NCBI GenBank assembly: GCA_946478645.1
Contig: CAMLCW010000159.1
Location: 1 to 11,313, forward strand
DNA from: an uncultured Variovorax sp.
GTDB lineage: Bacteria > Pseudomonadota > Gammaproteobacteria > Burkholderiales > Burkholderiaceae
Direction: 5' to 3'
Length of the DNA: 11,313 nucleotides
Shown piece after piece: positions 7,465 to 11,313 of this stretch. Both the position numbers and the translations under genes were made by a program. The notes under the pieces were generated by a model that had not been told where the DNA came from, did no database searches, and saw only the letters and a list, made by a program, of their open reading frames with translations. The first letter of the stretch is position 1; every line of letters begins with the position of its first letter.

Positions 7465-8034
7465 ATGACCGCTGACATCAACGACGACGCGAGTTCTCCG
7501 GGCTTTGCCGTGTTCGACACCGCGATCGGCGCGTGCGGCCTCGCCTGGGGGCCGCGCGGCCTTCTCGGCGTGCAGCTGCCGCAGGACGACCCCGGTGCCG
7601 ATGCCACGCGGCACCGCATGCGGCAGCGCTTCCCCGCGCTGGCCGAGGCCCCGCCGCTCGCCAACGCACAGCGCGCCATCGCGGCGGTGCAGGCGCTGCT
7701 CGACGGCACCCACGACGACCTGCGCCACATCGAACTCGACATGGCCGGCGTGTCGGATTTCCATCGGCGCGTCTACGAGATCGCGCGCCGCATTCCGCCC
7801 GGCCAGACCCGCACCTATGGCGAGATCGCGGCCGAGCTCGGCGACCTCGGGCTGTCGCGCGCGGTGGGGCAGGCCATGGGCCTCAACCCCTTCGCGCCCG
7901 TGGTGCCGTGCCACCGCGTGCTCGCGGCCGGCAACAAGCCGGGTGGCTTCTCGGCCGGTGGCGGTGCGCTGACCAAATTGAAAATGCTCGACATCGAGGG
8001 CGCCACGCCGAACGGGACGTTGCCGTTGTTCTGA
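7465..8034 (+). CDS. ogt: methylated-DNA--[protein]-cysteine S-methyltransferase
   Basis: A 189-residue suicide DNA-repair protein that removes alkyl groups from O6-alkylguanine (and O4-alkylthymine) onto its own cysteine. The C-terminal domain is complete: RTYGEIAAELGDLGLSRAVG holds the helix-turn-helix with the base-flipping arginine, and NPFAPVVPCHRV carries the acceptor C149. GGFSAGGGALTKLKMLDIEG closes the active site. The N-terminal domain is short, and there is no Ada-type zinc or AraC domain, so this is the Ogt/MGMT single-protein form. An in-frame ATG at 7456 would add three residues. I prefer 7465 because of the -10-like box 7 nt before it and because no clear Shine-Dalgarno serves either start. 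It follows the MFS gene by 33 nt but looks functionally unrelated and separately transcribed. Confidence 0.93.
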   Translation: MTADINDDASSPGFAVFDTAIGACGLAWGPRGLLGVQLPQDDPGADATRHRMRQRFPALAEAPPLANAQRAIAAVQALLDGTHDDLRHIELDMAGVSDFHRRVYEIARRIPPGQTRTYGEIAAELGDLGLSRAVGQAMGLNPFAPVVPCHRVLAAGNKPGGFSAGGGALTKLKMLDIEGATPNGTLPLF

Positions 8035-8092
8035 GCGGCGCCTTGTGTCCGATTCCGCGGCCTTTTTCGAATCTCCTTTTCTTCTTTCCGCC

Positions 8093-8713
8093 ATGACCGA
8101 CGATCCCCACGCCATCCGGACCCCGGCCCAGCTCGAAGCGCTGTTCGCGCAACCCGGTGAAGCCTCGCTGAAAAAGGAGGTCGATTACCTGCATCCGGCC
8201 TACCAGGCGCTGATCGCCGCGTCGCCGTTCGCGGTGCTCGCCACCGCCGGCCCGGGCGGGCTCGACGCCTCGCCGCGCGGCGACCCGCCGGGCTTCGTCG
8301 CGGTGCACGACGAGAAGACGCTGCTGCTGCCCGAGCGCCGCGGCAACAACCGCATCGACAGCCTGCGCAACATCGTGGCCGAGCCGCGCGTGGCGCTGCT
8401 GTTCCTGATTCCCGGCGTGGGCGAGACGCTGCGCGTGAACGGCCAGGCGCGCATCACTACCGCGCCCGCGCTGCTCGCGCGCTTCGCGGTCGAGGGAAAG
8501 CCGCCGCAGTGCGTGATCGAGATCGTGGTCGAGACCGTGTTCTTCCAGTGCGCGCGCGCCATCCAGCGCTCGCAGCTTTGGGCGCCCGTGGCCGAGGGGC
8601 AGCGGCAGGTGCCAACGCCGGGCGCCATCCTTTCGGCGCTGGCGCAGGCCGGGTTCGACGGCGCGGCCTACGACCGCGAGCTGCCGGGCCGGCAGCGCGC
8701 CACGCTGTACTGA
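8093..8713 (+). CDS. PPOX-type FMN-dependent flavoprotein (DR_2398/MSMEG_1061-like)
   Basis: A 206-residue protein with the split-barrel fold of pyridoxamine-phosphate-oxidase-like flavoproteins. The signature DASPRGDPPGFV (58-69), then KTLLLPERRGNNRIDSLRN (75-93) and VALLFLIPGVGETLRVNG (100-117), is typical of the DR_2398/MSMEG_1061 branch, where the Arg/Asn-rich block is expected to hold the FMN phosphate. It is not a true PdxH, and its reaction is not known; flavin-dependent reduction of small molecules is the usual suggestion. The frame is open back to a GTG at 8045, but those 16 residues look unlike the family. The ATG at 8093 is preceded by a pyrimidine-rich stretch (8071-8092) with no Shine-Dalgarno. 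It lies 58 nt after the methyltransferase gene on the same strand, and cotranscription is possible. Confidence 0.88.
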   Translation: MTDDPHAIRTPAQLEALFAQPGEASLKKEVDYLHPAYQALIAASPFAVLATAGPGGLDASPRGDPPGFVAVHDEKTLLLPERRGNNRIDSLRNIVAEPRVALLFLIPGVGETLRVNGQARITTAPALLARFAVEGKPPQCVIEIVVETVFFQCARAIQRSQLWAPVAEGQRQVPTPGAILSALAQAGFDGAAYDRELPGRQRATLY

Positions 8714-8757
8714 AAAAGGCCGAACCCGCCGCCGGCGACGCCCCCACGCCTGCATCG

Positions 8758-8787
8758 ATCGCCGCGCTTGGCGACAATCGCGGCGAT
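8758..8787. repeat. 9-bp perfect inverted repeat around the start of the Bcr-type gene
   Basis: ATCGCCGCG (8758-8766) and CGCGGCGAT (8779-8787) are perfect inverted repeats around a 12-nt centre that contains the -10-like GACAAT. The right arm ends in the first two bases of the ATG. It could be an operator or, if transcription starts upstream, a hairpin hiding the start codon. GC-rich DNA makes chance repeats more likely. Confidence 0.5.
8773..8785 (+). promoter_or_regulatory. putative -10 box of a leaderless promoter for the Bcr-type gene
   Basis: GACAAT (8773-8778) lies exactly 7 nt before the ATG at 8786, the same spacing as at the methyltransferase gene, and no Shine-Dalgarno is present. 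I see no good -35 box 16-18 nt upstream, so the call rests on the -10 element and spacing alone. Confidence 0.4.
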
Positions 8788-10015
8788 GCGTTCTCGTTCT
8801 CCTTCTTCTTCTCCGTTCTTCAAGATGGCCCTGCTGCTGGGCCTGCTTTCCGCCATCGGTCCTTTCGCCATCGACATGTACCTGCCGGCGCTGCCGGCCA
8901 TCGGCCAGTCGCTCAATGCCGACATCGGCGCGGTGCAGATGAGCCTCACGGCGTTCTTCCTTTCGCTCGGCGCGGGCCAATTGCTGTTCGGCCCTGTGTC
9001 GGACATGGTCGGGCGCAAGCCGCCGCTCTATGCGGGGCTGGCGCTGTTCGCGCTCGCGAGCGTGGGCTGCGCGCTCGCGACCGACATCCAGACGCTGATC
9101 GTGCTGCGCCTGCTGCAGGGCCTGGGCGCGGCGGCGGGCATGGCGATTCCGCGCGCGGTGGTGCGCGACCTGCACACGGGCACCGACGCCGCGCGGCTGA
9201 TGTCGCTGCTGATCCTGGTGTTCAGCGTCTCGCCGATCCTCGCGCCGCTCGCGGGCAGCGCGGTGATCGCGCTCGCGGGCTGGCGCGCCGTGTTCTGGGC
9301 CGTGACGATCGCGGCCGTGGCAGGGCTGGTCATGACGGCCGCGCAGCTCGACGAGACCCGCCCGGCGTCGCAGCGCGTCGAGAGCAGCCTCGGCAGCGCG
9401 CTGGCCGCGTACTGGCTGCTGCTGCGCGACCGGCACTACCTCGGCCTGGTGTTCATCGGCGGCTTCGCGATGGCGGGCTTCTTCACCTACCTGGCCAATT
9501 CGTCGTTCGTGATGATCGACCACTACGGCCTCTCGCCCGCGATGTACAGCGTGGCCTTCGGCGTGAACGCGGCGGCCTTCATCGGTGCCTCGCAGCTCAC
9601 CGGCCCGCTCGGCGAGCGCCATGGCCTGGTGGCACTGGTGAAGTTCGGCGTGGTGGCGTCGAGCCTCACCATGCTGGCGATGTTCGCGTACTTCGCGGCC
9701 GGCGGTGACAGCCTCTGGGTGCTGATCGTGCTGTACTTCATCGCCTCGGGCTTCATGGGGCTGGTGATCCCGACCACCGGCGTGCTCGCGCTCGAGATGC
9801 ACGGCGCCATCGCCGGCACGGCCTCGGCGCTGCTCGGCACGCTGCAGATGCTGACCGGCGCACTGGCCATGGCGGTGGTGGGCCTGTTCACCGACGGGCG
9901 CCCGCTGCCGATGGTCGCCGGCATGGCGACGGGCGCGTTCGTGTCGCTGGTGCTGACCTGGCTCACGCTGGGCCGCGTGCGCACGGAGCCCGCGCGCAGG
10001 GCGCAAGAGGCGTGA
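8786..10015 (+). CDS. Bcr/CflA-family MFS multidrug efflux transporter
   Basis: A 409-residue, 12-helix inner-membrane drug/proton antiporter (DHA1). Family marks are IDMYLPALPAIG (29-40, end of the first helix), motif A GPVSDMVGRKP (69-79), RLLQGLGAAAGMAIPRAVVRD (108-128), motif C-like SPILAPLAGS (149-158) and GTASALLGTLQM (344-355). These match E. coli Bcr closely. The ATG at 8786 gives a short basic, Ser-rich tail before the first helix; alternatives are TTG at 8768 and ATG at 8825, the latter right at the helix. Codons 2-10 are strikingly poor in GC-ending forms (CGT, TCT, CCT), unlike the rest of the gene. Likely substrates are hydrophobic drugs or small peptides and amino acids, by family only. 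It overlaps the next MFS gene by GTGA, so both are probably made together. Confidence 0.92.
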   Translation: MRSRSPSSSPFFKMALLLGLLSAIGPFAIDMYLPALPAIGQSLNADIGAVQMSLTAFFLSLGAGQLLFGPVSDMVGRKPPLYAGLALFALASVGCALATDIQTLIVLRLLQGLGAAAGMAIPRAVVRDLHTGTDAARLMSLLILVFSVSPILAPLAGSAVIALAGWRAVFWAVTIAAVAGLVMTAAQLDETRPASQRVESSLGSALAAYWLLLRDRHYLGLVFIGGFAMAGFFTYLANSSFVMIDHYGLSPAMYSVAFGVNAAAFIGASQLTGPLGERHGLVALVKFGVVASSLTMLAMFAYFAAGGDSLWVLIVLYFIASGFMGLVIPTTGVLALEMHGAIAGTASALLGTLQMLTGALAMAVVGLFTDGRPLPMVAGMATGAFVSLVLTWLTLGRVRTEPARRAQEA

Positions 10016-11313
10016 GCGCCGCGCAGGCGCTCGACGGGCTGCCCCAGCCGGCGCGCCGCAACGCGATGCTGGTGATCATCCTCGGCATCATGGTGGCGGT
10101 GCTCGACGGCACCATCGTCAACCTCGCGCTGCCGGGCATCGCGCATGAGCTGCAGACCAGCGCCTCGCACGCGATCTGGGTGGTCAACGCCTACCAGATC
10201 GCCACGCTCGTGATGCTGCTGCCGCTGGCCTCGCTCGGCGACCTGGTCGGCTACCGGCGCGTCTACCTGGTGGGCATGGCGGTGTTCACCGTGGCGTCGA
10301 TCGGTGCGATGTTCGCGAACTCGCTCGGCACGCTGATCGCGGCGCGGACTTTCCAGGGCCTCGGCGCGGCGGGGATCATGAGCGTCAACGCCGCGCTGGT
10401 GCGGCTGACTTTTCCGGCGGCGCTGCTCGGCCGCGGCATGGCGATCAACTCGATGGTGGTGGCCACCTCGTCGGTGGCCGGGCCGTCGGTGGCTGCGGCG
10501 ATCCTGTCGGTGGCCTCGTGGCCGTGGCTGTTCGCGCTCAACGTGCCGCTCGGCGTGCTGGTGTTCGCGCTGGGCCTGAAGTCGTTGCCATTCAACCGCG
10601 TGCCGCCCGCGGCCGGGCTGCGCTTCTCGCCGGTCGACGTGGCGCTCAACGTGCTGATGTTCGCGCTGGTGTTCCTCGGGGTCGACCGGCTCGGCGTGCG
10701 CGACCCCGCCGCGGCGGGCGGCGGCGCGCCGTGGTCGGCCTGGGCGATCCTGCTGGCCGGCGTGGCGGTGGGCGTCATCTACCTGCGGCGCCAGCGCCGG
10801 CTCGCGGTGCCGCTGTTTCCGATCGATCTGTTGCGCATCCCGGTGTTCGCGCTCTCGATGGGCACCTCGGTGGCCGCCTTCTGCGCCCAGATGCTGGCCT
10901 ACATCGCGCTGCCTTTCCTGCTGCTCGACGCCTATGGCCGCAGCCACATCGAGGCCGGCCTGCTGATCACGGCCTGGCCGCTCGCCATCGTGGCGATGGC
11001 GCCGTTTGCGGGCCGGCTGATCGGGCGCTATCCGGACGGGCTGCTCGGCGGCATCGGACTGGGCCTGCTCGCGCTCGGCCTCGCGCTGCTGGCCGCGCTG
11101 CCGGCGGATCCCGGCAATGCCGACATCGCCTGGCGCATGGCGCTCTGCGGGCTGGGCTTCGGGCTGTTCCAGTCGCCGAACAATCACACGATCGTGACTT
11201 CGCCGCCCGCGCACCGAAGCGGTGCGGCCAGCGGCATGCTCGGCACCGCGCGGCTCACGGGCCAGACGCTCGGCGCCGTGGCGCTGGCCGGCGTGTTCAG
11301 CTTCTGGAGCCCG
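10012..11313 (+). CDS. EmrB/QacA-type (DHA2) MFS transporter, 3' end cut by the window
   Basis: An open frame of 434 codons with no stop before the window edge, so the C-terminus is missing. The start is GTG at 10012, overlapping the stop of the Bcr-type gene, with AGGG (9998-10001) 10 nt upstream; ATG at 10066 is a less likely alternative. It is a 14-helix drug/proton antiporter: motif D1 VLDGTIVNLALP (30-41) with the DHA2-typical aspartate D32, motif A-like LASLGDLVGYRR (72-83), motif B RTFQGLGAAGIMSVNAALVR (112-131) and motif C-like SSVAGPSVAAAI (153-164). In motif C the usual second GG is replaced by alanines. About 13 hydrophobic segments can be read. No EmrA-type adaptor is seen, although one could follow. 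Substrate unknown. Confidence 0.9.
   Translation, partial: MSAAQALDGLPQPARRNAMLVIILGIMVAVLDGTIVNLALPGIAHELQTSASHAIWVVNAYQIATLVMLLPLASLGDLVGYRRVYLVGMAVFTVASIGAMFANSLGTLIAARTFQGLGAAGIMSVNAALVRLTFPAALLGRGMAINSMVVATSSVAGPSVAAAILSVASWPWLFALNVPLGVLVFALGLKSLPFNRVPPAAGLRFSPVDVALNVLMFALVFLGVDRLGVRDPAAAGGGAPWSAWAILLAGVAVGVIYLRRQRRLAVPLFPIDLLRIPVFALSMGTSVAAFCAQMLAYIALPFLLLDAYGRSHIEAGLLITAWPLAIVAMAPFAGRLIGRYPDGLLGGIGLGLLALGLALLAALPADPGNADIAWRMALCGLGFGLFQSPNNHTIVTSPPAHRSGAASGMLGTARLTGQTLGAVALAGVFSFWSP

Noticed and set aside
8036..8067. Rho-independent terminator after the methyltransferase gene, suggested by GCGGCC followed by TTTTT
   Set aside because: The bases before the T-run do not pair convincingly with an upstream arm; only 3-4 bp stems can be formed.
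6037..8115. 692-codon minus-strand open frame
   Set aside because: It spans three recognised plus-strand genes and their junctions and has Arg/Gln/His-rich composition with no family motif.
8768..8785. TTG start for the Bcr-type gene
   Set aside because: It has no ribosome site and would place the -10-like GACAAT within the coding sequence; ATG 8786 is better placed.
7883..10006. 707-codon minus-strand open frame
   Set aside because: It is antisense to the methyltransferase, PPOX and Bcr genes, is highly charged and repetitive, and has no recognisable domain.
9523..11214. 563-codon minus-strand open frame
   Set aside because: The plus strand here encodes a convincing DHA2 transporter that stays open to the window end. 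The minus frame is His/Arg/Gln-rich noise.

Overview
The window is very GC-rich, densely coding DNA, most likely from a chromosome of a betaproteobacterium of the Comamonadaceae (Variovorax-like). This rests on an orphan Bug-type (tripartite tricarboxylate) solute receptor, a FCD-type GntR regulator, strong GC-ending codon use and start regions that look leaderless. The taxon is an inference; there is no rRNA or marker gene here. I see no tRNA, rRNA, CRISPR array, insertion sequence or phage gene.

Region 1 (70-7431) looks like one metabolic locus built around a divergent promoter at 2339-2460. Leftward run a class V aminotransferase of the serine/alanine-glyoxylate type (1097-2338) and a periplasmic Bug-type binding protein (70-1050). 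Rightward run a GntR/FCD regulator (2461-3153), a 1020-residue FAD/Fe-S 2-hydroxyacid dehydrogenase of the YdiJ type (3170-6232) and a YbfB/YjiJ-type MFS transporter (6229-7431, overlapping by GTGA). The AT-rich intergenic region holds a repeated 14-bp dyad TTTTG-N4-CAAAA, once in the leader of each transcript, which is a good candidate operator for the GntR protein. A working model: a small carboxylic or hydroxy acid is captured or transported, oxidised to a 2-oxo acid and transaminated, with the GntR protein sensing the acid. The actual substrate cannot be read from the sequence.

Region 2 (7465-8713) has two unrelated single genes: an O6-methylguanine-DNA methyltransferase and a PPOX-type FMN flavoprotein. 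Region 3 (8786 to the right edge) holds two overlapping MFS efflux genes, a 12-helix Bcr/CflA type and a 14-helix EmrB/QacA type that is cut by the window end after 434 codons.

The methyltransferase and the Bcr-type gene both have a -10-like hexamer exactly 7 nt before the ATG and no convincing Shine-Dalgarno, suggesting leaderless mRNAs. Most of the window is made of familiar families. The parts most worth testing are the operator arrangement, the uncharacterised hydroxyacid/aminotransferase locus and the unusual start region of the Bcr-type gene.
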